From NCBI GenBank assembly GCA_947500775.1, contig CANMTD010000004.1, forward strand, positions 186,001 through 250,000: a stretch of DNA of 64,000 nucleotides. Direction: 5' to 3'. A model generated the notes under the pieces. That model had not been told where the DNA came from, did not search any database, and was given only the letters and a program-made list of their open reading frames with translations. The position numbers and the translations under genes are program-made. Of this stretch, positions 53,677 through 63,673 are shown in pieces (the first letter of the stretch is position 1; the number at the start of each line of letters is the position of its first letter). The DNA is from an uncultured Paracoccaceae bacterium (GTDB taxonomy: Bacteria; Pseudomonadota; Alphaproteobacteria; Rhodobacterales; Rhodobacteraceae).

Positions 53677-54255
53677 ATGAGCAGACTTCTTCGCGTCGCG
53701 TGTCTTTTGTTGCTGGCCGGTTGTGGCGGCGGCACGGATTCGGCACCGCGCAATCTGGACAATGCCTGCAGCATTGTCAGCCAGCGCCCCAATTATCTGC
53801 GGGCGATGCAAAGATCCGAACGCAAATGGGGCGTGCCCGTGCACGTGCAGATGGCGACGATCCATCAGGAAAGCAAATTCCGCGGCGATGCCCGCACGCC
53901 GTTCCGCTATGCGCTGGGGGTCATTCCCATGGGGCGCCAAAGCTCGGCCTATGGTTACGCGCAGGCGCTGGACGCCACCTGGGAAGAATATCAGCGCGAC
54001 ACCCGCAACCGCGGCGCGCGGCGCAACGATATCCGGGACGCCACCGATTTCATGGGCTGGTACATGAACCGCACCCGCGACCGCAATGGCATCCCGCTCA
54101 GCGATGCGCGCAACCAGTATCTGGCCTATCACGAAGGTCACACCGGATACGCCCGTGGCAGCTATAACAGCAAGGGCTGGCTGGTGCAGGTCGCGGCCAA
54201 GGTCGATGCCCGCGCCGATACCTATCGGCGGCAGCTGCGCAGCTGCCGCAACTGA
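53677..54255 (+). CDS. Lytic transglycosylase-like (SLT) lipoprotein
   Basis: A 192-aa lipoprotein: lipobox LLAGC with Cys16, then an SLT-type domain in which Glu65 (ATIHQESKFRG) matches the catalytic Glu, followed by SSAYGYAQALDATWEEY and the YLAYHEGHTGYARGSY block. It would cleave peptidoglycan with 1,6-anhydro product formation at the outer membrane. The stop directly abuts the lolA stop (convergent, 0-nt gap), with no terminator between them. Confidence 0.9.
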   Translation: MSRLLRVACLLLLAGCGGGTDSAPRNLDNACSIVSQRPNYLRAMQRSERKWGVPVHVQMATIHQESKFRGDARTPFRYALGVIPMGRQSSAYGYAQALDATWEEYQRDTRNRGARRNDIRDATDFMGWYMNRTRDRNGIPLSDARNQYLAYHEGHTGYARGSYNSKGWLVQVAAKVDARADTYRRQLRSCRN

Positions 54256-54861
54256 TCACTCGCCCGTCCGGTTCCGGGTTTCCAGCACGATGTCGAACTT
54301 GCCGGCATGGATGCTGACGCCCAGGGTCAGATCGCCCAGAATGACAGTGGTCTGCGTGCCGCTGTCATCGGTGATCACCCATTGGCGCAACTGCACCGGG
54401 TTGTCGGTGAACACCAGCTGGATATTGCCGTATTCGGGATGCTCGGGGTCCTGCGCCACCACGGTGGTGGTCTTGCCGTCGCTTTTGTGACCGACGACCA
54501 TCTTGGCCCGCGCCAGATTGACGTTGCGTTCAAGGATCAGGCTAAGCGGGGTGCGGCGCAGCGGGTATTGTTCCGGCGGCTGGTTCGATTTGGGATCAAA
54601 GATCGCAAGCTGCCCGCCCCCGGCCATCACCAGCGCATTGTCGGGCGGCGCATATTCGAACCGCACCCGGCCCGGACGCCGCATATACAGCGTCCCGGTG
54701 GAAATCGTGCCATCCGCATTGATCTGGGTGAATTCGCCTTTCGCGGTGGAAAAACTGTTCAGATAATTGGAAATCGCGTTCAGCGACAGCTTGTCGGCGC
54801 TGGCCATGCCAGCCATGCCAACAAAGGCCAGCGTCACCAGGGATTTCAGAACAAACTTCAT
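54256..54861 (-). CDS. lolA: Outer-membrane lipoprotein carrier protein LolA
   Basis: A 201-aa periplasmic chaperone that shuttles lipoproteins from LolCDE to the outer membrane. Signal peptide 1-22 (MAGMASA), then AISNYLNSFSTAKGEFTQINADGTISTGTLYMRRPGRVRFEY, the LolA core with the conserved Arg. Lies 129 nt after ftsK on the same strand, a common alphaproteobacterial order. Confidence 0.94.
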   Translation of the reverse strand: MKFVLKSLVTLAFVGMAGMASADKLSLNAISNYLNSFSTAKGEFTQINADGTISTGTLYMRRPGRVRFEYAPPDNALVMAGGGQLAIFDPKSNQPPEQYPLRRTPLSLILERNVNLARAKMVVGHKSDGKTTTVVAQDPEHPEYGNIQLVFTDNPVQLRQWVITDDSGTQTTVILGDLTLGVSIHAGKFDIVLETRNRTGE

Positions 54862-54990
54862 GGGTACGGGGTCCTGTATGTCTTTTACCTCAGGACACAG
54901 ATATAGGGCCCGCGCCGGTGTTATGCGATATCAAAGCGTGATTTGCGGCAAGAATGCCCGAACCGGGCGCGCCCGAAGGCGCGCCGGGGA

Positions 54991-57825
54991 TCAGGCCTGT
55001 TCGGGCACCAGAATTTCGCGCTTGCCGACGTGGTTGGCGGACGAAACCACGCCCTCGTCTTCCATCTGCTCGACCAGACGCGCGGCCTTGTTATAGCCGA
55101 TCGCCAGTTTGCGCTGGATGTAAGAGGTCGAACATTTGCGGTCCTTCAGCACGATCGCGACCGCCTGATCGTACAGCGCATCTTCGCCATCGGTGTTGCC
55201 GCCAAGGCCCAGCACCATGTCGATGTTGCTTTCCTTGTCCTCGTCGGGGCCTTCGACAACGCCGCTCATGTAATCAGGCGGGCCGTAAGCCTTCAGGTGG
55301 GTCACGATCTCTTCGACCTCTTCGTCACTGACAAAGGGGCCGTGCACACGGGTGATTTTCGATCCGCCCGCCATGTACAGCATGTCCCCCATGCCCAACA
55401 GCTGTTCGGCCCCCATTTCGCCAAGGATCGTGCGGCTGTCGATTTTACTGGTCACCTGGAACGAGATTCGGGTGGGGAAGTTGGCCTTGATCGTGCCGGT
55501 GATCACATCGACCGACGGGCGCTGCGTGGCCATGATCAGGTGGATGCCGCTGGCCCGCGCCATTTGCGCCAGACGTTGAATGCAGGCTTCGATTTCCTTG
55601 CCCGCGACCATCATCAGGTCGGCCATTTCGTCGACGATCACCACGATATAGGGGATTGCCTTGGGCTGGAATTCCTCGGTCTCGAAGATCGGATCGCCGG
55701 TTTCATCGTCGAACCCGGTCTGCACGGTGCGGCTGAACAGCTCGCCCTTGTCCAGCGCGTCGCGCACCCGGCCGTTATAGCCTTCGATGTTGCGCACGCC
55801 CATCTTGGACATCTTGCGATACCGTTCCTCCATTTCGCCGACCACCCATTTCAGGGCGACCACGGCCTTTTTCGGATCGGTCACAACCGGCGACAACAAA
55901 TGCGGGATGCCGTCATAGACCGACAGTTCCAGCATCTTGGGGTCGATCATGATCAACCGGCATTCTTCGGGGCTCAGCTTGTACAACAGGCTCAGGATCA
56001 TCGTGTTGATGGCAACCGATTTACCCGACCCGGTGGTCCCCGCGATCAGCAGATGAGGCATCTTGGCCAGGTTGGCGACAATCGGATCGCCGCCGATATC
56101 CTTGCCCAGCGCCAGCGGCAGCCGCATGTTGCTGTCGCCGAAATCGCGCGCCGACAGAATCTCGCGCAGCACCACTTTTTCGCGGTTGGCATTGGGCAGT
56201 TCGATGCCAATCACCGACCGGCCCGGCACGGTGGAGACCCGCGCTGACAGCGCGGCCATCGACCGGGCGATATCGTCGGCCAGGCCGATCACGCGGCTGG
56301 CTTTCAGACCCGGCGCCGGTTCCAACTCGTACATGGTGACGACGGGGCCGGGGCGCACGCTGACGATTTCGCCTTTGACGCCATAGTCATCCAGCACGTT
56401 TTCCAGCATCCGCGCGTTTTCTTCCAGCGCCTCGTCCGACAGAAGGTGCCGTTCCACCGCGATCGGGCTGGTCAGCAGCGACAGCGGCGGCGTTTCATAT
56501 TCGGCCGCCTGTTCGTCGAACTGCAACGCGGGCTGCGCCTCGGCCTGAGCCTGCCGCGACGGTTGCACCGGTTTCTTCTGGGTGTGCTGCACAACCTTGC
56601 GCGGCTGCAGCACCGGCGGCGCCTGATAGGTCGGGCGCGCGGCGGGCATCTCGTCGTTCAGCACCTCGGCGGCGTAGGTTTCATCCTCAAACGCATCGGC
56701 GTCGTCGAACACCTCGGGTTCGGGCATCAGGTCCTGCGGCGCAGGCGCGGGCGCGGGCATCGTGACGCGCGGCTGCGTATCGGCGATCAGCGGGGTCGGA
56801 CCACGGCCCCGGGCCACGGGCGGTTCGGCGCGCAGCGCGCTTAGCATCGGGGTATGGCGCACCCGGCTTTTGATCACATCGGCGATCTTGGCCTTGATCC
56901 GCTCATCCGTCGGCGCCTCGGTGGTCGAGGCGTCATAGGACAGGGTCGGTTCCACCAGTTCCGGCTCCATTTCCGGCAGGCGTTTGATCAGACCGGCCAG
57001 CAGCCCCGGCTTGGCGGGCGCGGGGGCGGCGGGTTCGGCCGGGGTCATGCCGTAATCGGGGGCGGCGGCGCGGTAAACGCGCGGTTCGGGTGTTGCCTCG
57101 GCTGCGGTGACAACCGCGTCCTTGCGGGCCTGCCTGCGGTCGTGCAGGGCCTGCGCCCCACGCACGGCCCCACTGGCGCCGCGCCCCATCAGGGTCATCA
57201 CATTGGCATAGGTCATGATCAGCCCGACCAGCAGGAACCGGCCGATCCGTTTCAATTCGTCGATGTCAAAGCCCAGCACGAACAGCGCCATGCCCACCAT
57301 GCCCGCGCCGACCAGTGCCGCGATCACCTTCAGCCCCAGCGTGGCCTTGACCGGCACCACGTTCAGCACCGCCGCCAGCACCGTATCGCCGAACAGACCG
57401 CCCATGCCAAAACTGTGGGTCCAGCCCGCCGGCGGGATCAGCGATGACGCATAGACCGAGGCCAGCGCAATCGCGATCGGCGCGAAAATCACCCGGCCCA
57501 GTGCGCGTTCTTCGCCCCAATGGCACAGGAACCGCACGCCCCAGATGACCAGCGCCAGCGCGATCCCCCAAGCGCCCCAGCCCACGATCACATGCAGCGG
57601 CGACGCGATCGAGGCGCCGAACCGGCCCAGCATATTGGCCGCGGGCGCATCGGTGGCCGACAGCCAGCTTGGGTCTTCGGGCACATAGGATCCCAACAGC
57701 ATCGCCACCAGAACACCCAGACCGATCATGCCCAGACCAAGCAATTCCTTGCCCCGTCGTTCAATCGCCGCCTGCATGTTGGAATCGAAAAGCGGATCGC
57801 GCTGTTTGATCTGATACGACGCCAT
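54991..57825 (-). CDS. ftsK: DNA translocase FtsK
   Basis: A 944-aa FtsK: N-terminal membrane domain with four or five TM helices (about 30-195), a Pro/Glu/Ala-rich linker (about 200-450), the RecA-like motor with Walker A GTTGSGKS near 595-603 and the [15 protein letters not shown] insert, and the C-terminal gamma winged-helix domain (about 880-944; [27 protein letters not shown]) that reads KOPS. It pumps the terminus region at the septum and activates XerCD. Confidence 0.97.
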   Translation of the reverse strand: MASYQIKQRDPLFDSNMQAAIERRGKELLGLGMIGLGVLVAMLLGSYVPEDPSWLSATDAPAANMLGRFGASIASPLHVIVGWGAWGIALALVIWGVRFLCHWGEERALGRVIFAPIAIALASVYASSLIPPAGWTHSFGMGGLFGDTVLAAVLNVVPVKATLGLKVIAALVGAGMVGMALFVLGFDIDELKRIGRFLLVGLIMTYANVMTLMGRGASGAVRGAQALHDRRQARKDAVVTAAEATPEPRVYRAAAPDYGMTPAEPAAPAPAKPGLLAGLIKRLPEMEPELVEPTLSYDASTTEAPTDERIKAKIADVIKSRVRHTPMLSALRAEPPVARGRGPTPLIADTQPRVTMPAPAPAPQDLMPEPEVFDDADAFEDETYAAEVLNDEMPAARPTYQAPPVLQPRKVVQHTQKKPVQPSRQAQAEAQPALQFDEQAAEYETPPLSLLTSPIAVERHLLSDEALEENARMLENVLDDYGVKGEIVSVRPGPVVTMYELEPAPGLKASRVIGLADDIARSMAALSARVSTVPGRSVIGIELPNANREKVVLREILSARDFGDSNMRLPLALGKDIGGDPIVANLAKMPHLLIAGTTGSGKSVAINTMILSLLYKLSPEECRLIMIDPKMLELSVYDGIPHLLSPVVTDPKKAVVALKWVVGEMEERYRKMSKMGVRNIEGYNGRVRDALDKGELFSRTVQTGFDDETGDPIFETEEFQPKAIPYIVVIVDEMADLMMVAGKEIEACIQRLAQMARASGIHLIMATQRPSVDVITGTIKANFPTRISFQVTSKIDSRTILGEMGAEQLLGMGDMLYMAGGSKITRVHGPFVSDEEVEEIVTHLKAYGPPDYMSGVVEGPDEDKESNIDMVLGLGGNTDGEDALYDQAVAIVLKDRKCSTSYIQRKLAIGYNKAARLVEQMEDEGVVSSANHVGKREILVPEQA

Positions 57826-57840
57826 AACCTTGTTCCGTCC

Positions 57841-59022
57841 TTACCTGTAAAGGCAGTCGCGAAGCTGGATCAGCCCGCGCTGCATTTCTGCTTTTGGGGC
57901 CACCATCGCGGCCCGGATAAATTCTTTGCCCGGATTGTGGCCGTCCACCGCGCGGGCCAGATAGGCCCCGGGCAAAACACGCACACCGGTTTCGCGCCAC
58001 AGTTTCAGCGCGGCTTTTTCGCCATCGTCCACCGGCAGCCACAGGAAAAACCCGGCCTCGGGCGGGCGATAGGATTGCAGCCCGTCGAACACCTTGTCCG
58101 CAATGGCGAATTTTTCGCGGTAAAGCGCGCGGTTCTCGACCACATGCGCCTCATCCGCCCAGACCTTTTCGGCCACCCGCTGCAACGGCAGCGGCAGCGG
58201 CGCGCCCGCATAGGCGCGCAGTTGTTTCAGACGCGCGATGCACTGCGGCCCGCCCGCCACGAACCCCGACCGCAACCCCGGCAGGTTCGACCGTTTCGAC
58301 AGCGAATGGAAAATCAGCACCCGTTCCGGGTCCGCCCCCATCTCCTGCGCCACCTGCAAGGCCCCCACCGGGGCCGCGTCGCGGTAAATCTCAGAATAAC
58401 ACTCATCCGCGAAAATCCGGAAATCATGCTTTTCGGCCAGCCCGATCAGGGTTTCCCAATAGTCCCGCGTGGCGACCGCCCCCTGCGGGTTGGACGGCGA
58501 ACAGACATAGACGATGGCCGTGCGGTTCAGAACATCCACGCCCACCGCGCCGAAATCGGGCAGAAACCCGTTTTCCGCCCCGGCTGGCACATAGACCGGT
58601 TCGGCCGCCACCGCCAAAGCCGCCACCGCATAGACCTGATAAAACGGGTTCGGCGTCAGGATCACCGGTTTCTGGCCGCGGACCTGTTCAGGGCACAGCG
58701 CAAGGGCTGCGTTGAACAACCCCTCGCGCGTGCCGTTCAGGGCCAGCACCTGCGTTTCAGGGTCGGTCGTCACGCCATAGCGCCGCGTGATCCACTGTGA
58801 AATCGCGGCACGCAGCTCGGGCGCGCCTTCGTTCGGGGGGTATTTGCCGAAGCCTTCGGCGTTTTCCACGATGATGTCGGTGATCCAGGCGGGAAACGCA
58901 TGTTTCGGCTCGCCGATGGTCATGTGAATGACCTCTCCGCCCGGCGCGGATGCGTCGAGAAGACTCCGCAAACGCGGAAATGCGTATTCTGGCAGGTTCG
59001 AAAACCGCTCTGGAAAGGTCAT
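57841..59022 (-). CDS. dapC: Class I/II aminotransferase, probable N-succinyldiaminopimelate aminotransferase
   Basis: A 393-aa fold-type I PLP enzyme. Schiff-base Lys243 in HSLSKRSNLPGLRSGF, PSNPQGAV (Asn178) and DECYSEIY. The SKRSNLPG motif is that of DapC-type succinyl-DAP aminotransferases of the lysine pathway (dapB is elsewhere in the window). It is directly upstream of ftsK with a 15-nt gap. Function is inferred from similarity. Confidence 0.85.
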   Translation of the reverse strand: MTFPERFSNLPEYAFPRLRSLLDASAPGGEVIHMTIGEPKHAFPAWITDIIVENAEGFGKYPPNEGAPELRAAISQWITRRYGVTTDPETQVLALNGTREGLFNAALALCPEQVRGQKPVILTPNPFYQVYAVAALAVAAEPVYVPAGAENGFLPDFGAVGVDVLNRTAIVYVCSPSNPQGAVATRDYWETLIGLAEKHDFRIFADECYSEIYRDAAPVGALQVAQEMGADPERVLIFHSLSKRSNLPGLRSGFVAGGPQCIARLKQLRAYAGAPLPLPLQRVAEKVWADEAHVVENRALYREKFAIADKVFDGLQSYRPPEAGFFLWLPVDDGEKAALKLWRETGVRVLPGAYLARAVDGHNPGKEFIRAAMVAPKAEMQRGLIQLRDCLYR

Positions 59023-59151
59023 GGGACCCTATTTCACTGCCTCAAGGATCGGGATCATGTCGCCCCGTTTGCACACACGATAACCCGAGATTTGGAAACG
59101 GTCCAGAAAAAGCCCGCGAATCCCGGCGCTTGAAACCGGGTATTGTGGCTT

Positions 59152-60483
59152 TTAGGCCAGCGCCCGTTCCGCCGCCGCGCACAGCCGCAGCAAACGCTCT
59201 TCGCTGTTGGGGGCGCCCATGAACATGATCCCGGTCGACGGCAGGCCGGTGGGCAGGGTCATCGCCGCCAGCCCCATCAGGTTGCCGATCCGGGTATTGC
59301 GCAGCGTCATCAGGTTTTCGGTGACGTAATAATCGTGATCCTCCATCAGCCGCGCCACATTCGGCGGCAGGATCGGACAGGTCGGCACGATCACCGCGTC
59401 ATAGCCCGCGGTCCGGTCCAGATAGGCCGCGCGCAGCCGGTCCAGTTTCTGCCATCCGGCCACATAGTCCACACCGGAAAACGCCGCCCCCGACCGGAAC
59501 CGTTCCAGTATCTGATCGAACATCTTGTCCGGCGCGGCCTCGATCGTGTCTTTCCAGGTGGCATAGGCTTCGGTGGTGAACAAAAGCGCCGACAGCTCCA
59601 GCGCCTCGGCCACCTCGGGCACGCCGCGCCGTTCCACCAACGCACCCGCCGCCTGCAACCGTTCCACAGCACTGTCGAACCCGGCACCCGGCGCGCCGCG
59701 CAGATCCTCCATCGCCGCCGTTTCCAGCACCATCAGCCGCGTGCCGGTCAAGGTGGCCCCCGCCAGATCGGCCGCCCGGCCGCCCTCCAGTGCCGCCAGC
59801 ATCAGTGCCGCATCCTCGACCGACCGGCACAGCGGCCCGACCGTGTCGAACCGCGCCGCCAGCGGCACAACCCCGTCGCAGGACACCCGCCCGGCGGTGG
59901 TTTTCAACCCCACCAGATCGTTCCACGCCGCAGGAATGCGCACCGACCCGCCGGTGTCCGACCCGATCCCGCAGGCCGCCAGCCCGAACGCGACCGAGGC
60001 CGCCGCCCCCGACGACGACCCCCCCGGCACCGCATCCGCATCGTTGATACAGGGCGGCGTGCCCATCACCGGATTCAGCCCGATCCCCGAAAACGCCAGT
60101 TCCGACATATGGGTCTTGCCCAGACAGATCAGCCCGGCCATCGTCGCGTTGCGCAAGACCAGCGCATCCCGCGCAGGCACCCGCCCCGCCAACAGGTTCG
60201 ATCCCGCCTCGGTCGCGACCCCGGCGGTATCGAACAGGTCTTTCCATGAAATCGGCACCCCATCCAACGGGCCGCGCCGCAGCCCGGCAGCGGCCCGGTC
60301 GCGGGCGGCCGTGGCTTCGGCCAGCGCCCGGTCGGGCGTCACCCGCGCATAGATGCGGTCGCCCTGCGGATGTGCCGCGATCGCGGCCAGATACGCCTCG
60401 GTCAGGGCGACCGGATCAATTTTCCCGGCCCCGATGTCCCGTCCCAGCGCTGCCGCCGTCATGTTCAGCCAATCGGTGCTCAT
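59152..60483 (-). CDS. Amidase (amidase signature family)
   Basis: A 443-aa amidase with the complete Ser-cisSer-Lys triad: Lys81 (SWKDLFD), Ser156 (GGSSSGAA) and Ser180 (GSDTGGSVRIP), at the spacing found in GatA. Context offers no gatB/gatC, so it is a stand-alone amidase of unknown amide substrate. ATG 60483 has GGAGGG close upstream; the longer frame to 60546 is not supported. Confidence 0.92.
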   Translation of the reverse strand: MSTDWLNMTAAALGRDIGAGKIDPVALTEAYLAAIAAHPQGDRIYARVTPDRALAEATAARDRAAAGLRRGPLDGVPISWKDLFDTAGVATEAGSNLLAGRVPARDALVLRNATMAGLICLGKTHMSELAFSGIGLNPVMGTPPCINDADAVPGGSSSGAAASVAFGLAACGIGSDTGGSVRIPAAWNDLVGLKTTAGRVSCDGVVPLAARFDTVGPLCRSVEDAALMLAALEGGRAADLAGATLTGTRLMVLETAAMEDLRGAPGAGFDSAVERLQAAGALVERRGVPEVAEALELSALLFTTEAYATWKDTIEAAPDKMFDQILERFRSGAAFSGVDYVAGWQKLDRLRAAYLDRTAGYDAVIVPTCPILPPNVARLMEDHDYYVTENLMTLRNTRIGNLMGLAAMTLPTGLPSTGIMFMGAPNSEERLLRLCAAAERALA

Positions 60484-60566
60484 TTCACCCTCCCCGCGAT
60501 CTGATCCGAACGGTAGCGTCAGGGCGGCGCATGGACAATCCTGCAACTGCGGACATATTGGGGTTT

Positions 60567-61793
60567 ATGAAATATGATTCCGATGTTGTGATCGTGGGCG
60601 GCGGGCTGAACGGCCCCGCCCTTGCGCTGGCCCTGGCACAGGGCGGGCTGGATGTGACGGTGATCGACGCATTGCCGCAGGACACGCGCGGCGACGACGA
60701 TTTCGACGGGCGCGGCTATGCGCTGGCGCTGGCGTCGCAGCGGCTGTTGGCGGCCATCGGCATCTGGTCGCGGATCGTCGACAACACCCAGCCGATTCTG
60801 CAGGTCAAGGCCACCGACGGGCGCGCGGGCGAAGGTCCCTCGCCCTTCGTGCTGGAATTCGACCATGCCGAAATCGAAGAAGGCCCCATGGGTTATATGG
60901 TCGAAGACCGTTATCTGCGCCGCGCGTTTCTGACGGCGATGGCCGAGGCACCCGGCATCACCCATCTGTCGGGCGAAACCGTGGTGGCACAGGATACGGG
61001 CGCGGGCGGGGCCACGGTCACGCTGGCCTCGGGCAGGTCCCTGACGGCGCGGGTTCTGATCGGCTGCGACGGGCGCAGCAGCGGCACGGCGCGGCGCGCC
61101 GGGATCACCCGCACCGGATGGGATTACGGCCAGACCGCGCTGGTCTGCGCCATCGGCCACGAACGCCCGCACAATGGGATCGCACATCAGTTCTTCATGC
61201 CGCCGGGCCCCCTGGCGATCCTGCCGCTGCCCGGCAACAGATCCTCCATCGTCTGGAGCGAAACCCACGCCAACGCCAAAACCATTCAGGCGCTGGACGA
61301 TGACGCCTATCTGAACGCGCTGCGCCCCCGGTTCGGCGATTTTCTGGGCGAAATTCATCTGGCGGGGGCGCGGTTCAGCTATCCGCTGAATCTGACGCTG
61401 GCCAACAGCTTTGTCGGGGATCGTCTGGCGCTGGTGGGCGATGCGGCGCATGGCGTGCATCCGATTGCCGGTCAGGGGCTGAATCTGGGGCTGCGGGATG
61501 TGGGCGCGCTGGCCGAGGTGCTGGTCGATGCCCGCCGCCGGGGCGAAGATATCGGCGCGGTCGATGTTCTGGAACGCTATCAACGCTGGCGGCGCTGGGA
61601 TACGGCCACGCTGGCGCTGGCGACCGATGGGTTCAACAAGTTGTTCTCAAACGACAACAGCCTGTTGCGCGGGCTGCGTGATCTGGGCATGGGGGCGGTC
61701 AACGCCCTGCCCGGCCTGCGCCGCCGGTTCATCCGCGAAGCCGCCGGTCTGAACGGTGATCTGCCGCGCCTGATGCAGGGCCGCCCGCTGTAG
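60567..61793 (+). CDS. UbiH/UbiF-family FAD-dependent monooxygenase
   Basis: A 408-aa flavoprotein hydroxylase: N-terminal GGGLNG (11-16), the GCDGRSSGTARRAGI motif, and the C-terminal RLALVGDAAHGVHPIAGQGLNLGLRD typical of ubiquinone-biosynthesis hydroxylases. Which ring position it oxidises cannot be told. The start at 60567 matches family N-termini; an in-frame ATG at 60531 would add 12 residues and has a slightly better SD. Divergent from the amidase. Confidence 0.93.
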   Translation: MKYDSDVVIVGGGLNGPALALALAQGGLDVTVIDALPQDTRGDDDFDGRGYALALASQRLLAAIGIWSRIVDNTQPILQVKATDGRAGEGPSPFVLEFDHAEIEEGPMGYMVEDRYLRRAFLTAMAEAPGITHLSGETVVAQDTGAGGATVTLASGRSLTARVLIGCDGRSSGTARRAGITRTGWDYGQTALVCAIGHERPHNGIAHQFFMPPGPLAILPLPGNRSSIVWSETHANAKTIQALDDDAYLNALRPRFGDFLGEIHLAGARFSYPLNLTLANSFVGDRLALVGDAAHGVHPIAGQGLNLGLRDVGALAEVLVDARRRGEDIGAVDVLERYQRWRRWDTATLALATDGFNKLFSNDNSLLRGLRDLGMGAVNALPGLRRRFIREAAGLNGDLPRLMQGRPL

Positions 61794-61804
61794 GCGGCGG
61801 CTGT

Positions 61805-61987
61805 TCAGTCCAGCTTGCGCGCCTCATCGACCAGCATGATCGGAATGCCGTTGCGGATCGGAAAGGCCAGATGCGCAGCCTTGGAAATCAGCTCCTGCCG
61901 CTCGGCGTCATAGCTCAGCACCGCATGGCTGACCGGGCAGACCAGCGCCTCTAACATGCGGCGGTCGATTTCGGTGGTATCTGTCAT
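61805..61987 (-). CDS. Trm112-family small protein
   Basis: A 60-aa Trm112/UPF0434 protein: [20 protein letters not shown]...[21 protein letters not shown]. Only one Cys remains of the zinc knuckle, as in many bacterial members. Eukaryotic Trm112 activates methyltransferases; the bacterial role is unknown. Its ATG overlaps the Lon-N gene stop by 4 nt. Confidence 0.93.
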   Translation of the reverse strand: MTDTTEIDRRMLEALVCPVSHAVLSYDAERQELISKAAHLAFPIRNGIPIMLVDEARKLD

Positions 61988-62628
61988 TGCATCGTCTCCT
62001 CGAACCCGCCGCTGCGCAGGGCGAATTCAATCAGGGTGATCAGCGTTTCACGGCGTGTTTCCAGCGTCGGCGCCTCCAGCAGCGCCTGTTTGTCTTCGGG
62101 TTCGAACGGGCACAGCATCGACAGCGAATTGATCAGCAGTTCGTCTTCGGCGTCTTTCATGCTGTCCCAGTCGGTCGACAGTTCCATCGCCGCGAAATAC
62201 CGCGACAACAGCTTCATGAAGGGTTTGCGGTCCAGCGGCGCGTCATGTTCGGCGGGCCCCAGATCGCGCCCGAACCCGTCCCAGTTCACATCGGCCTTGA
62301 TATAGGGGGCGAACCCCGTCACCTCGCGCGTGATCCGGAACCGCGAAATCCCGGTCAGGGTGATCATATAGCGCCCGTCCTCGGTTTCCGAAAACGCCGT
62401 GATCCGACCCGCGCATCCGATGCAATGCAGTTTCTTGTTGCACCCTTCGGGCACCTCCAGCGGCTGGATCATGCCGATCATGCGATGCGCGGTTTTCAGC
62501 GTGTCGTCCAGCATCGCCAGATAGCGCGGTTCGAAGATATGCAGCGGCAACCGGGCGCGCGGCAGTAAAAGCGCGCCGGGCAAAGGGAAAAGCGGAACCG
62601 TCTCTGGCAGATCAGCGACTGAGTACAT
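61984..62628 (-). CDS. LON N-terminal (substrate-binding) domain protein
   Basis: A 214-aa protein with the Lon N-terminal PUA-like domain: [36 protein letters not shown] and [29 protein letters not shown]. No ATPase or protease domain. It may deliver substrates, but its role is unproven. It sits between the thioredoxin-TPR gene and Trm112 in a conserved alphaproteobacterial trio. Confidence 0.93.
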   Translation of the reverse strand: MYSVADLPETVPLFPLPGALLLPRARLPLHIFEPRYLAMLDDTLKTAHRMIGMIQPLEVPEGCNKKLHCIGCAGRITAFSETEDGRYMITLTGISRFRITREVTGFAPYIKADVNWDGFGRDLGPAEHDAPLDRKPFMKLLSRYFAAMELSTDWDSMKDAEDELLINSLSMLCPFEPEDKQALLEAPTLETRRETLITLIEFALRSGGFEETMQ

Positions 62629-62654
62629 GGAACTTAGATAGCGCTTTGGCCTGC

Positions 62655-63572
62655 TCAAGCAAATATCATTGACGAAAGCTTGCGCCGCCCGGTCAGCACG
62701 ATCGGGTCCTGCGGCTTCAGCGCCTCGAACACGGTGAACAGCTGGGTTTTGGCCGCGCCGTCGTTCCATTCGCGATCCCGGCGGAACAGCTCCAGCAATT
62801 CGTCGATGCCCGCCTCGACCTCGCCCGCCGCATGCAGCGCCTGCGCCAGATCGAACCGCGCCTGATGATTGTCCGGCTCGGCCTCAACGATGGCGCGCAA
62901 TTCGGCCACGGGGCCCGCATCGGCAGCCTGCCGGGCCAGTTCCAGCTGCGCCTTCGCGGCCTCCAGCTCGGGCTTGCCGGCCATGTCTTCGGGGGTTGCG
63001 GTCAGCAACTGTTCGGCCTGTTCCAGCTCATCCATCGCCAGATGCGCGCGGATCAGCCCGCCATAGGCGGCGGCATTGGCCGCGTCTTCGCCCAGCACGG
63101 CGGCAAAGGTCTGGGCCGCATCCACCGCCGCACCTTCGGCCAGCATCTGTTCGGCGGCCTCGACCGCCTCGTCCAGACCACCGCCATCCGCATCACCGCC
63201 CAGCGCCGCAATCTTGTCGACGAAGGCCGTCAGCTCCGATCCCTGCACCGCGCCCTGAAACCCGTCCACCGGCTGACCCTGCCAGAAGGCATAGACCGTC
63301 GGAATCGACTGAATGCGCAGCTGCGCCGCGATCTGCTGGTTTTCATCGACGTTGACCTTGACCATGCGGACCTTGCCGCCCGCCGCCGTGACCGCCTGTT
63401 CCAGCATCGGGCCCAGCGTCTTGCACGGGCCGCACCACGGCGCCCAGAAATCGACGATGACCGGCACCTGCTGGCTGGCCTCCACGACATCGACCATGAA
63501 GGTCGCCTCTGTCACGTCCTTGATCAGGTCGCCAGCGGGGGCCGCCGTCTCGTTTCCACCAAGTTCCAACAT
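62655..63572 (-). CDS. Thioredoxin-TPR co-chaperone (YbbN/CnoX-like)
   Basis: A 305-aa protein: thioredoxin fold (about 18-125) with active site WCGPC (Cys47, Cys50), then TPR-like helices (about 140-300, many Ala/Glu/Leu repeats). E. coli CnoX lacks a redox-active CxxC, whereas this alphaproteobacterial version keeps it. It likely guards client proteins for GroEL under oxidative stress. ATG 63572 (MLELGG) or 63584 (MGTD) are both possible. Confidence 0.92.
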   Translation of the reverse strand: MLELGGNETAAPAGDLIKDVTEATFMVDVVEASQQVPVIVDFWAPWCGPCKTLGPMLEQAVTAAGGKVRMVKVNVDENQQIAAQLRIQSIPTVYAFWQGQPVDGFQGAVQGSELTAFVDKIAALGGDADGGGLDEAVEAAEQMLAEGAAVDAAQTFAAVLGEDAANAAAYGGLIRAHLAMDELEQAEQLLTATPEDMAGKPELEAAKAQLELARQAADAGPVAELRAIVEAEPDNHQARFDLAQALHAAGEVEAGIDELLELFRRDREWNDGAAKTQLFTVFEALKPQDPIVLTGRRKLSSMIFA

Positions 63573-63673
63573 GTCAGTTCCCATTTTCTCTGGCGCGTTG
63601 TGTTCTATATGGACCGTGTCGCAGGCGCTGCCAACCCTTGCAACCGGCCAACCCGCCCCCCACTGTTGAACGC

